Source: Rhizobium etli 8C-3
Lineage (GTDB): Bacteria > Pseudomonadota > Alphaproteobacteria > Rhizobiales > Rhizobiaceae
Length of the DNA: 64,000 bases
Direction: 5' to 3'
Assembly (NCBI RefSeq): GCF_001908375.1
Contig: NZ_CP017244.1
Location: 1,116,001 to 1,180,000, forward strand
The position numbers and the translations under genes are program-made. The notes beneath the pieces are model-generated. The model saw nothing but the letters and a program-made list of their open reading frames with translations. It searched no databases and had not been told where the DNA came from. Each line of letters opens with the position of its first letter. The stretch's first letter is position 1. Below are positions 44,677 to 54,241 of the stretch, piece by piece.

Positions 44677-47114
44677 TTGCCCCTGCCCAGTCTGCCGAGC
44701 ATGCCCGAGGTCGCCATGCCGAGGAGAATCGAAAGAACGACAAGTAAAAAGGCATAGGAAAGGATGTTGGTGGAAAGCCAGTTGGCGGCGATCAGCCTAA
44801 AATTTGCAACTGACCAGGGCTGGGAGGGCACGAAGTCGAAACGCGACACCGGCACGGTTTCGATCTCGCCCGTTTTTTCGGAATAGGTGGTGATGTGCCC
44901 GGAAATCTGCGGCCAGTTGCGCTGCTCCGTCATAGCATCGATACTCTCGCGCAGGTCCTTTGCCGAGGGGGCAGCGACGACTGTCCAGGCCCCGGCTCCG
45001 GTCGGGCTGGCGCCTTGCGCAATCATCAGGCTCGCCACATTGGACGGACTGTAGACGGCTTCTGCTCTCGGTACGAATTGCAGCGAACTCAGCGAAATGT
45101 CGAAGTTCCTGCGCAGCCACTCCTGGAATGCCGTGACCCGACCGCGCCATGCGCCGCTGCTTACCTTCGAGCGCCATTGCTCGAAAGCGGAATGGGTATC
45201 CGGCTGGACCACCTGCGTATCGGGTACCGGGCGCCAGGTGGCCTGGCTTGCGGCGGAGATATTCAGCTGGGACAATACCGCCGCCGGCAATTGCGAGATG
45301 GAACCGATGAACACGGCGTCCTGATCACCGATTGAACCTGGCGAAGCCGTCGGCTCTACGTTCATCGGACGACCGGAAACTACGGCCATCTGGCCAAGCA
45401 GCGTGGCCGTGGCAGAAAGCGTGTCGGCATCAATTCGGTCTATGAAGAGCGGCATCGGACCGGCAAGCCGTCCATAGGGGTAGGCGGTACCAGCCATGGC
45501 GGCAAGATTGGGACGCTGCCCGACGCGGGCGAAATCCGGCATGCGGAACTCAGTCGTATCGAACAAGGCAAATCGCGACGTGGTCGAGGCGGTCGCACCG
45601 GGCACACATATGTTGTCATCGCTCGTCGTGAGGATTGCTTCAAGACTGAGCGAATTGAGGCCCGGCTTGAAGTGGCGCATCGCCACGCGGATCGGCAGAT
45701 GACGGAGGATGCCGCCCCCGGTTCCGGTGATCGGCATCGTCGATGCGATATTGCCGTTGACATAGATGTCGATATGGCTACCGGGAAGGACGCTGCCAGT
45801 ATAGGCTGCGTCCAGCAGAACTGTCGCTTCTCCATAGGCATTCGCATAGAAGTCGGAAGGAACCGCGACATTGAAGTTCGTACGAAAACGCCGCCCGGAA
45901 AACTCGGTCGTCTTCACGCCCAGATCGGCGAATGTAAGCCGCGTGTCGCGAAGTATCAAAGGTGCGTTTGGCGCGCTCCAGCGCTCTGTTGTGAGGGTAT
46001 CGCGCCTGATTCCCGGGGCGATGTCGGTTGGGGAGACGATGGTATCGATGGCGGAGGAGACTGCCTGCCACGAAGGGCCGCTGATCAGAAGCACGGGCGA
46101 GCCGGTATGCGGGTCGGTGACGAATGTCGCGAGCGCTGCGGACTGAGCCGCCGGTGGCAGATCTGGAAAATAGGGCTGCAGCTCGGACGTCGTACCGACC
46201 AGAACGGTAAGCTTGCCGGCACCGGCTGCCGGCAGCGTGTCGACGCTGAAGGAGATGGATTGGTTCGGCATACCACTCAGCACGGAGAGTCCCTGTGCAA
46301 GGCGCAGCAGTGGCTTCGTCGTGCCAGGCTGCTCAAGGGCTGGAACGAAGAGGTCAAATTCCGTTCTGCCGGCCCCGTCGACGCCGACCGCACGAATGGC
46401 ATCCATGCTTGACTGCTTTGCAGCGTCTTGCCCTTCGAAGCTCAGATAGGACTGCGCCGGATCGATATTCGACCAGAGCTCATAAGTCGACTGGATCGTA
46501 CAGTCCGTGCGGTGACGCTGGCTCGCCTCGAAGGTCAAGAGGTTTGCGCCGGGCTGCAAGAGACCGCGCGGAACATCGTAGCTGACTTGAACGGGTGTGT
46601 CGGGCGATGCGATCTGCTTTTGACCGATCGGACGGTTGTTGATGAGCACGGTGATCTGCGAGGCTTCCGGCGCAACGACGATGGAGTTCTGGTAGGCGAA
46701 ATTGAATCGTGCCGGCGCGGATGCCTGTTCCGGGGTGAGGTAGACGCTCCAGGACTTCCGGTCGTATTCGCCCTCCAGGGTGAATTTGTCGAAGGGAACG
46801 ACGTAGCGGCGCATGCCGCTGGCCGCCTCTGGCGGGGTGCCGGGCGGCTGGACGGCTTGCAGCTGATCGGGATTTGCGGAGCCCGGAAATGATCTGGAAG
46901 GTTGCGGCGGGGCGGCAGTTGCCGACGGTGCGGCTGGAACCGCAACGGGCGGCGTCACGGTTTGAGCAGGCAACGACAGGCGCGGCACCATGGGATGAAG
47001 ACCGGCCGGGCGCTCAGGCGACATGTCAAAGGGCGCAGGCGCCTGTGCAGTCTGAGCCGAGGTAAGCGTCGAGGTGGTGACGACAAACAGTGCAGCGGCA
47101 AGACACGTCCTCAT
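44673..47114 (-). CDS. bcsB: Cellulose synthase periplasmic subunit BcsB
   Basis: This 813-aa protein starts at ATG 47114, overlapping the bcsA stop by 3 bases; the longer upstream frame is inside bcsA. It has a signal peptide (MRTCLAAALFVVTTSTLTSA) and a Pro/Ala-rich segment. Two carbohydrate-binding/flavodoxin-like repeats of BcsB follow (VVAPEASQITVLINNRPIG; VLLDAAYTGSVLPGSHIDIY), and one C-terminal membrane helix (FLLVVLSILLGMATSGML) binds BcsA. It guides the glucan across the periplasm. Confidence 0.93.
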   Translation of the reverse strand: MRTCLAAALFVVTTSTLTSAQTAQAPAPFDMSPERPAGLHPMVPRLSLPAQTVTPPVAVPAAPSATAAPPQPSRSFPGSANPDQLQAVQPPGTPPEAASGMRRYVVPFDKFTLEGEYDRKSWSVYLTPEQASAPARFNFAYQNSIVVAPEASQITVLINNRPIGQKQIASPDTPVQVSYDVPRGLLQPGANLLTFEASQRHRTDCTIQSTYELWSNIDPAQSYLSFEGQDAAKQSSMDAIRAVGVDGAGRTEFDLFVPALEQPGTTKPLLRLAQGLSVLSGMPNQSISFSVDTLPAAGAGKLTVLVGTTSELQPYFPDLPPAAQSAALATFVTDPHTGSPVLLISGPSWQAVSSAIDTIVSPTDIAPGIRRDTLTTERWSAPNAPLILRDTRLTFADLGVKTTEFSGRRFRTNFNVAVPSDFYANAYGEATVLLDAAYTGSVLPGSHIDIYVNGNIASTMPITGTGGGILRHLPIRVAMRHFKPGLNSLSLEAILTTSDDNICVPGATASTTSRFALFDTTEFRMPDFARVGQRPNLAAMAGTAYPYGRLAGPMPLFIDRIDADTLSATATLLGQMAVVSGRPMNVEPTASPGSIGDQDAVFIGSISQLPAAVLSQLNISAASQATWRPVPDTQVVQPDTHSAFEQWRSKVSSGAWRGRVTAFQEWLRRNFDISLSSLQFVPRAEAVYSPSNVASLMIAQGASPTGAGAWTVVAAPSAKDLRESIDAMTEQRNWPQISGHITTYSEKTGEIETVPVSRFDFVPSQPWSVANFRLIAANWLSTNILSYAFLLVVLSILLGMATSGMLGRLGRGK

Positions 47115-49303
47115 CAGCCGTTCACCTTTGCCATCTGCTGCTGCGCTTCGCGCTCCGGCCGCATGCTGCGGAACAAATAGATGAGCCCGCGGCTTGTCTG
47201 ATAAAGCGATAGGCCGAGGAACCAGATGGTACCGCGGATGAGGCCCGGATTGCGCCGGCGCGATTCCTGAAACTGCGCCCATTGATCGGAGTTGGCAAAG
47301 ATCAAATCGGCGATCAGGCGATGATCTAGCGCGCTCTTCGGAATATACTGGCAGCCAACAGCCATGATATCGCCGTCACGCTCCATGTTGCGAACGATGA
47401 GCGGCAGAGTTTCAAGGTTAGCACCGCTATAGGGGCGGAAGCGGATTTCGCCTTCGGCGCCGATCGTCATCGGGTCCAGCTGCTTGTTGAACACATGGAG
47501 ACGCGCTCCATGGACCGAGACGTCCTCGATGGAGGCAGTATGCCATTTGCCGTTGACGCCGAATTCGCATCGCCGATTGACCCGCACACGCCGCGATGCG
47601 GCACGCTCGCCGCGCTCCGACACCACGCCAAGCGCACAGCCTGCCATGATGAGATTGATAAGGTTCCACCCGCCGACAACGAGCGTCACATCCGCCTTGT
47701 AGGGCTCGGCGTAGATGCGATAGATCGTAATGGCGAGCGCAATGATCTGCACGGCAAATATAACGAAAAAGGGTCTGCTGATTTCCGAAAGGCGGCTGAC
47801 CGAAATCGATTCGTCCTTTGCCGTGACCTTGAAGGTTGGTTTTCGTGGGTTGATCATGACGGAAACGACGGCAGGCAGAAGGTGGACTGTCTGCACATAC
47901 TCGTAAAGCTCCGATATCCACGGCCAGCGGAACGACCCATAAAGATAATTCTGCATCATCAGGTTCACGAGCATATAGGCAAGTGTGTAGGCAAGAAACT
48001 CACCACCGGAGGCTGTGAATATTTCCAGATCGAAGAACAGATAAAAGAGCGGCGCGAACAGGAAGATCGTGCGCGGGAACGGGAAGAGCCAGAACAGCGT
48101 CGAGGACATGTAACAGAGGCGCTGCGGAATCGACAGACCGCGCTTGAACAGCGGAAACCGAAATCGCAGGATTTGCATCATGCCTTGCGCCCAGCGGCTA
48201 CGTTGGCCGATGAAACTTGCGAAGGTGGCAGGCTGAAGACCTGCGATCAGCGGCTTGTCGACATAGATGCTGTTCCAGCCGGCGCCATGCAACGCCAATG
48301 CGGTCTCACAGTCTTCAGTGATGCTGATGCCGCTAAAGCCATTGGTGGATTGCAGCGCGCGACGGCTTAGAACTGCGGCTGAGCCGCAGAAGAAGGCCGC
48401 ATTCCATTTGTCCAGGCCTCGCTGGATGATGCCGTAAAACATCTCATTTTCGCTCGGCATGCTGTCGAAGGTACGCAAATTGCGCTCCAGCGGATCTGGA
48501 TTGATGAAAAAGTGCGGGGTTTGCACGAGGAAGAGCTTCGGGTCGTCGTCGAAATAGCCGACCGTCTCGCGCAGGAAATCCCGGGCGGGTGCGTGGTCGG
48601 CGTCGAAGACGGCAATGAGCTCGCCCGTCGAATGCTGCATGCCGTTGTTGAGATTGCCCGCCTTGGCATGCTCATTGCGGTCGCGCGTCAGGTAATTGAC
48701 GCTGAGTGCCTGGCACAGCTGCCTCAGTTCATTGTGCCTGGCAATGGCAGCCTGGGCTTCGAGCAGCTTGTTGGAATTGCGTTTTTGCAGCGTGCCGCCA
48801 TCATCCAGCAGCCAGACCTGCAATTTGTCGGTCGGATAATCCATCGCCTTTGCGGCGGCGAGCGTATTGCCGAGGAGATGGGCGTCTTCGTTATAGGTGG
48901 GCACAAAGACGTCGACATGGGGGAAATCCTCTTGCTTGACAGGGCGCGAGCGGCGCGGCGGTAGTGGGGTCGCGACGATGAAGAGGCTGAGCGCCAGCAT
49001 TGCGATGCTGTACATTTCGGCGAGATAGAGCAGCAGACCGGGAATAAAGTTTTCAAGCTGATTGACGGGCGGCAGCGTGTTCGTGGTGCGCCAGTAGGCA
49101 TAACGCAAGACGACGGCAGTACCGAAGGCAAGCGCGATCAGGCGCCATGTGCCCTCCCCCTTCAGGACCTTGATCACGGCCATGATCGTGACGACGGTGA
49201 TACTGGCAATGAGCTGAGTCTGCAGGTTCACCGGCAAGGTGATCAATACTATGACGCAGAGCGAAACGATCGCCCAGGTGAAGATGCTTCGAGCCTTATG
49301 CAT
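47114..49303 (-). CDS. bcsA: Cellulose synthase catalytic subunit BcsA
   Basis: This 729-aa family 2 glycosyltransferase polymerises UDP-glucose into cellulose and moves it through the inner membrane. All signature elements are present: FVPTYNEDAHLL, WLLDDGG, FDADHAPA, the catalytic SITEDCETAL and QRSRWAQGMMQILR. At the C-terminus is a PilZ domain with RRVRVNRRCEF, which binds c-di-GMP and activates the enzyme. The ATG at 49303 (MHKARSIFTWAIV) is chosen because it starts the first helix. This is the direct output point for the cyclases in the window. Confidence 0.96.
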   Translation of the reverse strand: MHKARSIFTWAIVSLCVIVLITLPVNLQTQLIASITVVTIMAVIKVLKGEGTWRLIALAFGTAVVLRYAYWRTTNTLPPVNQLENFIPGLLLYLAEMYSIAMLALSLFIVATPLPPRRSRPVKQEDFPHVDVFVPTYNEDAHLLGNTLAAAKAMDYPTDKLQVWLLDDGGTLQKRNSNKLLEAQAAIARHNELRQLCQALSVNYLTRDRNEHAKAGNLNNGMQHSTGELIAVFDADHAPARDFLRETVGYFDDDPKLFLVQTPHFFINPDPLERNLRTFDSMPSENEMFYGIIQRGLDKWNAAFFCGSAAVLSRRALQSTNGFSGISITEDCETALALHGAGWNSIYVDKPLIAGLQPATFASFIGQRSRWAQGMMQILRFRFPLFKRGLSIPQRLCYMSSTLFWLFPFPRTIFLFAPLFYLFFDLEIFTASGGEFLAYTLAYMLVNLMMQNYLYGSFRWPWISELYEYVQTVHLLPAVVSVMINPRKPTFKVTAKDESISVSRLSEISRPFFVIFAVQIIALAITIYRIYAEPYKADVTLVVGGWNLINLIMAGCALGVVSERGERAASRRVRVNRRCEFGVNGKWHTASIEDVSVHGARLHVFNKQLDPMTIGAEGEIRFRPYSGANLETLPLIVRNMERDGDIMAVGCQYIPKSALDHRLIADLIFANSDQWAQFQESRRRNPGLIRGTIWFLGLSLYQTSRGLIYLFRSMRPEREAQQQMAKVNG

Positions 49304-49354
49304 CGACGTCCCTTCAAAAGCATTGCCGGGCATCGGGCGCCGGCTATGCATTTC

Positions 49355-50359
49355 CTATCTTCGGCATGCGGCCGTCATGGCCACATCGCCTATGCAGTCG
49401 GGCGAAGGCACGGTGATACCACCTGCCTTTGCCGCTTCTTGAACGGGGTCTGGCGCCGGCATCGGCTGCGTACTCGCCCCAGGTGTTTCGAAAGCTTCGT
49501 CCGGCAGCGGTACGCGCACCCCGACCGGTGTCGGCGTGGTCGCTGTTACCGGCGCCTTGACTTGACGTTGCCGACGGCGCACGGCGGTCGGGGCCGGTTC
49601 ATAGCCGATTTCAATGGCGCCTTGGCGGGGGCCGCCGTCATCGGGGTAGACGGGACTGCCGGCGCGGCCGAGAACCTCATCGGCGCCCTTTACCTCACCG
49701 TAAGGGTTCCATATCTCTCCATTGAGAGTGCCGGTGAGCGTATAGGCATACATCACGCTCAAGAGCTGACGCTCGCTGGCACGCCCGTCGCAAAGGCGAA
49801 GCCGCACCTGGATCATCCCGAAATTGCGCGCTTGCGAGTGTGCCGCCTGGTTCGATCGGATCTGCTGCCAGCCATAGAGGCAGGTATCGCCGGCGCGGCT
49901 GCGACCTGCGGCATAAGCGAAGGGCCCATAGTTGTTTTGCAGGAAGGTATAGTTCCTCGCCATCGCAACGCCCGGGGCGGCCACCCATGCTTCACGAGAA
50001 ACCCCCCTCTCGTTGATCATCTTGTAGGAATCGCCTCCCGCCCCCGGATTGGACCCGCTGGCCCCATAGAATTGCACCTTCAGGAAATTCTGCCCCGGCA
50101 CGGAAGAGGAGGTAGACAGCCAAAGCATCTGCTCCACGCCGTTACCGCGCCTTGTTTCGACGACACTGACGATGGCCGGCCCGCCGGGGGGCGGAAGAAT
50201 GAGTGCCTTTTCGCTGGCCACGGTCTCGGGCGCCGAGGGCTGCCTGACACTGCCGCTCGTCGACACACAACCGGCCAACAAGACCGCCGCGACCCCCGAT
50301 ATCAACCCCAGCAAGCGCATTTTGGGTGCCGCCGCAAAATCGTCTTTCCAGATATCCAT
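49355..50359 (-). CDS. bcsN: Cellulose biosynthesis protein BcsN
   Basis: This 334-aa protein of the BcsN family is found only in type III bcs operons of Rhizobiales. A lipoprotein signal is visible (MRLLGLISGVAAVLLAGC, lipobox LLAGC), placing it on a membrane facing the periplasm. The rest contains CLYGWQQIRSNQ and VRLRLCDGRASERQLL. The C-terminal segment is Pro/Thr-rich. The start is ATG 50359 or ATG 50320, directly at the lipoprotein signal. It is the first gene of the operon, 51 bases before bcsA. Confidence 0.85.
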   Translation of the reverse strand: MDIWKDDFAAAPKMRLLGLISGVAAVLLAGCVSTSGSVRQPSAPETVASEKALILPPPGGPAIVSVVETRRGNGVEQMLWLSTSSSVPGQNFLKVQFYGASGSNPGAGGDSYKMINERGVSREAWVAAPGVAMARNYTFLQNNYGPFAYAAGRSRAGDTCLYGWQQIRSNQAAHSQARNFGMIQVRLRLCDGRASERQLLSVMYAYTLTGTLNGEIWNPYGEVKGADEVLGRAGSPVYPDDGGPRQGAIEIGYEPAPTAVRRRQRQVKAPVTATTPTPVGVRVPLPDEAFETPGASTQPMPAPDPVQEAAKAGGITVPSPDCIGDVAMTAACRR

Positions 50360-50828
50360 CGGCACTTCGTGCAATGGATGTTCGAATCAACGACCCGACC
50401 GGCCGTTGACGGGGAATAAACGGCGGACATGGTTAATCAAACGTTAAAATCGCACCCTTGCGACAGTCAACCGGCCGCAATGACGCAGCCGGCTCCCTAA
50501 ACACGCTGTGCGTTCTCATCGTGTGACGTGGCCATTCCATGCCATCCGGTGAGACTGATGCCGATGACGAGTGCGAAGATCTCAGCGTTTCCACCGCCAC
50601 CGGACCACCAGGTCCGTAGTTGGTTTGTTATTCTTTGGATAAGCTTTCTGTCATATACGATCGAGAACCCGGTCGTCACACGGCCGCAAGACGGCGCGTT
50701 CTGGTAGAGCTCTGCGTTGACTACAACGGGGCTCGCTCTAGTTCTGATACGGAACAGGATTGGGTTCGACGGGATGTATCGATAACGGACCAAGTGAAGC
50801 AAGGCGGGTTAAGGAGGGTGGTAACCCT
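50360..50828. promoter_or_regulatory. Divergent region between bcs operon and GGDEF-EAL gene
   Basis: This 469-base stretch has no gene and contains both promoters. The part next to bcsN is A/T-richer (TTAATCAAACGTTAAAAT near 50430). A strong Shine-Dalgarno (TAAGGAGGGTGG) precedes the ATG at 50829 and decides that start over an upstream TTG. Confidence 0.45.
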
Positions 50829-52523
50829 ATGCCGGAAAATCGTGCGAATTGGCGTCAGCCGGGTCCGCAGAAGTCCGAATTCGGTAGCCGCGCCGAGGGT
50901 CTGTTTTCGGTCTGGGATCATGATCTCAGGCTTGTCGACTGCTCCGAAATGCTCAAGGAGCGCCTGGATCTTGCTGACGAGGCACCCGTAACATTGGCGG
51001 ATGTGTATCCCGACCTGGCAAATCCCGACCTCGCCGCCCTCGTTCAGCTTGTCGTCAGTAGCGGCAAGCCTCGCACCATTCGTCTCCGCTCGCATGAATC
51101 GGATCGGCGCAATCTTTTGTTGTTCCAGGCCAGGGACGGCCTTGCGATCGTCGAAGTTGGCGGCAATGACATTGATACCGCAAAAGCCCAAGAGCTGGAC
51201 CGGGCGTTGCTCCTTCACCAGGCGACCCATGACGTTTTGACCGGGCTGCCCAATCGCCGCCAATTCAGCGACAAACTGGGAAAGATTCTCCCGGTCCGTG
51301 CAAAGGCGGGCCTTGCACTGATGCAGATCGATCTGGATGATTTCAAGCCCGTCAATGATACGCTAGGCCATGGAGCCGGGGATATCGTCCTGAAGCTTGC
51401 GGCCGAGAGGATTCGAAAGGCACTGGGTAAAGACGAGACCGCCTACCGCCTTGCCGGTGACGAATTTGCCGTCATACAGATCGCCCGTGGGCAGCCCGAC
51501 GAAGCCGAAAAATTAGCAGAGTCGCTGATCAGCGAATTTCGCAAGCCCTTCACGGTGGACGGAATTACCGTTTTTGTCGGTGCCAGTATCGGCGTTGCGA
51601 TTGCACCTCGCGACGGCAATGAGAGCGAACAGCTGATGAAGGCTGCCGACGTTGCCCTTTATGCCGCCAAGAAGGATGGACGGCGACGTGCGCGAACCTT
51701 TAATCCGAGCATGCTGCAGGTACTGGAACAGCGAGAACTATTGAGACGGAGCCTTCGGGTTGCGCTGCAACACCATGAATTTTTTATTGAATATCAGCCG
51801 CTGGTCGATCGATCGATGGCGATAGCCGGCTTCGAAGCACTGCTGCGCTGGCGCCACCCAATCCTCGGAGTAATCTCCCCGATCGCCTTTATACCGATGG
51901 CTGAAGCAGACGGGCTTATGAGCGAAATCGGTCAATGGGTGCTGGAAGAAGCGTGCCGGCAGGCCCTGACGTGGCCGGCCAACTATACTATTGCGGTAAA
52001 CCTATCTCCCGCCGAATTTCTAACCCCGGGGCTGACCGACCGAGTGTCGCAGACCCTCGACGTCGTCGGACTGCCCTCGGAGCGCTTGGAGCTCGAGATC
52101 ACCGAAACCGTGCTGCTGGAGCGCACGATCAACAATCTTGATACGCTGAACACACTTAACGTGCTGGGGATCCAGATTTCCCTCGATGACTTCGGGACCG
52201 AGTATTCCTCTTTGAGCTATTTAAAGAACTTTCCCTTCGATAACATCAAGATAGACAAGTACTTCATCAACGACCTGCCCGGCGATCAGAAGAGCCAGAC
52301 GATCGTCCGCTTCGTCATTGAAATGGCCCATGGGCTCGGCATGCGCGTGACGGCCGAAGGCGTTGAGACGGCCGAACAGGCCGCCTGGCTGCAGGCAGAG
52401 GGATGTGACCGGTTGCAAGGCTATTTCCTGAGCTCTCCTCTGGGGGCCGACATGGTTGATGAATTTATTCGCAAGCATAGTGACGACGGACCTGGAATGA
52501 CCGGGCCAAATGCTGAAAGGTGA
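50829..52523 (+). CDS. GGDEF-EAL c-di-GMP protein next to cellulose operon
   Basis: This 564-aa soluble protein begins with a PAS-like domain (residues about 20-125, FSVWDHDLRLVDCSEML). The GGDEF domain (DVLTGLPNRRQF) has signature LAGDEF, with the first Gly changed to Ala. The EAL domain carries the residues for hydrolysis (FEALLRW, NLSPAEF, ITETVLL, DDFGTEYSS, KIDKYF, TAEGVETAEQ). The phosphodiesterase half looks active; AGDEF cyclases can be active or act as GTP sensors. It lies divergent from bcsN and directly ahead of the partner-switching genes, with 27 bases to the next one. Confidence 0.92.
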   Translation: MPENRANWRQPGPQKSEFGSRAEGLFSVWDHDLRLVDCSEMLKERLDLADEAPVTLADVYPDLANPDLAALVQLVVSSGKPRTIRLRSHESDRRNLLLFQARDGLAIVEVGGNDIDTAKAQELDRALLLHQATHDVLTGLPNRRQFSDKLGKILPVRAKAGLALMQIDLDDFKPVNDTLGHGAGDIVLKLAAERIRKALGKDETAYRLAGDEFAVIQIARGQPDEAEKLAESLISEFRKPFTVDGITVFVGASIGVAIAPRDGNESEQLMKAADVALYAAKKDGRRRARTFNPSMLQVLEQRELLRRSLRVALQHHEFFIEYQPLVDRSMAIAGFEALLRWRHPILGVISPIAFIPMAEADGLMSEIGQWVLEEACRQALTWPANYTIAVNLSPAEFLTPGLTDRVSQTLDVVGLPSERLELEITETVLLERTINNLDTLNTLNVLGIQISLDDFGTEYSSLSYLKNFPFDNIKIDKYFINDLPGDQKSQTIVRFVIEMAHGLGMRVTAEGVETAEQAAWLQAEGCDRLQGYFLSSPLGADMVDEFIRKHSDDGPGMTGPNAER

Positions 52524-52550
52524 AATGGCAATTCGCCGAGGAGGTGTCGG

Positions 52551-53066
52551 TTGACGAATCGAGAAGCGGCAATAGGCCCATCATTTGACCAGTTGCTCAG
52601 TCTGAAGATGGACATGGCGAGCTTTACCGCCGACTGGCTGCATTGCGATCAGTTGTCGAACTACGTCGCTCGAATGGTCAGCCATGACCGTCGCGATCCC
52701 GTGCGCCATTCCAACCTGCTCTCATCAGCCCTCAACGAGCTTCTTGAGATGTCGTTTCGCTCCCAGACGGATGATGGCGACTTCGTTTGCAATTTTTATC
52801 GCCGTCAGCAGATCGAGCGCATCGAGCTGATCTTTCCTTGTCCGCCAGAACAGCGACAATTCTACAAGAAGATTGCCCTGGGACTTAAATCTAGTCAGGC
52901 CCGTGCAAATTATCTCAACGTGATCACCAACGATGCCGCCTCAGATGGCCAGGCGATCCTGCTCGGACTGGCTGTGAACTATGACGCGGAAATCCAGGTC
53001 CGCGATTTGGGTGTCGGCACGGTTGCATTCATTGTCGACCTGCCGCTCGAAAGGCTACTGAATTGA
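52551..53066 (+). CDS. Degenerate HATPase-like protein of partner-switching module
   Basis: This 171-aa protein has a TTG start at 52551 after GAGGAGG. It looks like a relative of the anti-sigma-type HATPase at 56603: HSNLLSSALNELLEMSFRS parallels YLTNELIENAIKF there, and the ends align in style. The ATP-site motifs are eroded (Asn of the N box missing, no GxGLG box). It is therefore probably a protein-binding switch rather than a kinase. Its stop overlaps the start of the next gene (TTGA), coupling it to the STAS-methyltransferase. Confidence 0.7.
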   Translation: MTNREAAIGPSFDQLLSLKMDMASFTADWLHCDQLSNYVARMVSHDRRDPVRHSNLLSSALNELLEMSFRSQTDDGDFVCNFYRRQQIERIELIFPCPPEQRQFYKKIALGLKSSQARANYLNVITNDAASDGQAILLGLAVNYDAEIQVRDLGVGTVAFIVDLPLERLLN

Positions 53067-54241
53067 CTGCACAAAGTCCTTCGCCTGTCTTTACAGCGCA
53101 ATTCAATATCAACGATCAGGAATTCTCCCTCGCAGGCGTGCTTCGCCCTCATTCCCCGGCTGAAATTGCCGACGATTTCTTGCTGCTGCGAAATGGAATC
53201 GAGACCGTCAGCGGTGTTCTATATATCAATCTGAAGCGCGTTACGCATATGAACAGCACGGCATTTCGTGCCTTGACGCGCGTCTTGGTCGATGCTTCGC
53301 GTTCAAGGCCCGAGGTCAAATTTGTCATCGTCGCATCAAGCGTTGTCGCCTGGGCGGCACGGATGTTCCGGCATCTGAGCGATCTTTCGCCCAACATTGC
53401 CATCGAGATCTACGATTCGGCATTTTATCCCGGCCAGACATTCGTTGAAAACCAAAGCTTCATTCCAATCCTCAGAACCCAGACCAAGATGACCTGGCGG
53501 CATGAACGAGAGATATTGCCGCGCCACGGGCTTCGCAACGGCATGGTAATTGCCGACATCTGTTGCGGAATTGGCGATTTCGCGATGCTCGTCAGAAAGG
53601 AGTTCGCTCCGGCAAGGATCGTTGCGCTGGATCATTCCTCGCCAAGCCTAGACTATGCCCGCGATGTTGCCGACAGGTTCGATGTCCGCGATATCGAATA
53701 CACCTACGGCGATGCATCGCAGATGCTGTTCGAAAGCGACCAGTTCGATTTCGTGACCTGCCGGCACTCGTTGCAAATCTTCGATCGTCCCGAACTGCTG
53801 CTCAGGGAGCTCTATCGGATCTGCAAACCTGGTGGACGGGTTTACATTACCAACGAGAAAAACTCCCATTGCCTCGGGGAACCGCGGGCAGACAGCATCC
53901 AATGGACCTATAACGAGGTTGCCAAGCTCTTCAGTTATTTCGACATGGACGTCGAAATGGGGCCAAAGAGCTTGCGTCTTCTGCTGGAAGCTGGCTTCGA
54001 TGCGGTGAAAATGGAGAGCTTCATGGTCACCAACCTCGATGGCGATCCCCAGGAGTTCGCGGACGTCATCGCGGCATGGCGCGATGTCTATGCGGACGAA
54101 ATGTCTGTTCGCCGAGGCGATTCGGCGGAGTTCATCGAACGTTTCAAACAGGGATTCGCCGACCATATCTTTGCGGCGCTTCATCCGAAGGGCTACGCTG
54201 GCTGGCCCATTTGGGCAGCGTCCGGGCGAAAACCGCTATGA
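53063..54241 (+). CDS. STAS-like domain fused to SAM-dependent methyltransferase
   Basis: This 392-aa protein has an N-terminal STAS-like domain (about residues 10-125). RVTHMNSTAFRALTRVLVDA, then RSRPEVKFVIVASSVVAW, aligns with the same part of the single-domain STAS protein at 57176, including the NS motif where the phospho-acceptor Ser sits. The C-terminal half is a class I methyltransferase (VIADICCGIGDFAMLV motif I, LDHSSPSLDYARDVA, DFVTCRHSLQIF, KPGGRVYITNEKNS). The substrate is unknown. The TTG start overlaps the previous stop, and the following gene overlaps it by 4 bases. Confidence 0.82.
   Translation: MTAQSPSPVFTAQFNINDQEFSLAGVLRPHSPAEIADDFLLLRNGIETVSGVLYINLKRVTHMNSTAFRALTRVLVDASRSRPEVKFVIVASSVVAWAARMFRHLSDLSPNIAIEIYDSAFYPGQTFVENQSFIPILRTQTKMTWRHEREILPRHGLRNGMVIADICCGIGDFAMLVRKEFAPARIVALDHSSPSLDYARDVADRFDVRDIEYTYGDASQMLFESDQFDFVTCRHSLQIFDRPELLLRELYRICKPGGRVYITNEKNSHCLGEPRADSIQWTYNEVAKLFSYFDMDVEMGPKSLRLLLEAGFDAVKMESFMVTNLDGDPQEFADVIAAWRDVYADEMSVRRGDSAEFIERFKQGFADHIFAALHPKGYAGWPIWAASGRKPL

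Noticed and set aside
50375-50828. c-di-GMP riboswitch before the cellulose or GGDEF-EAL genes
   Set aside because: No conserved riboswitch core could be recognised by eye.
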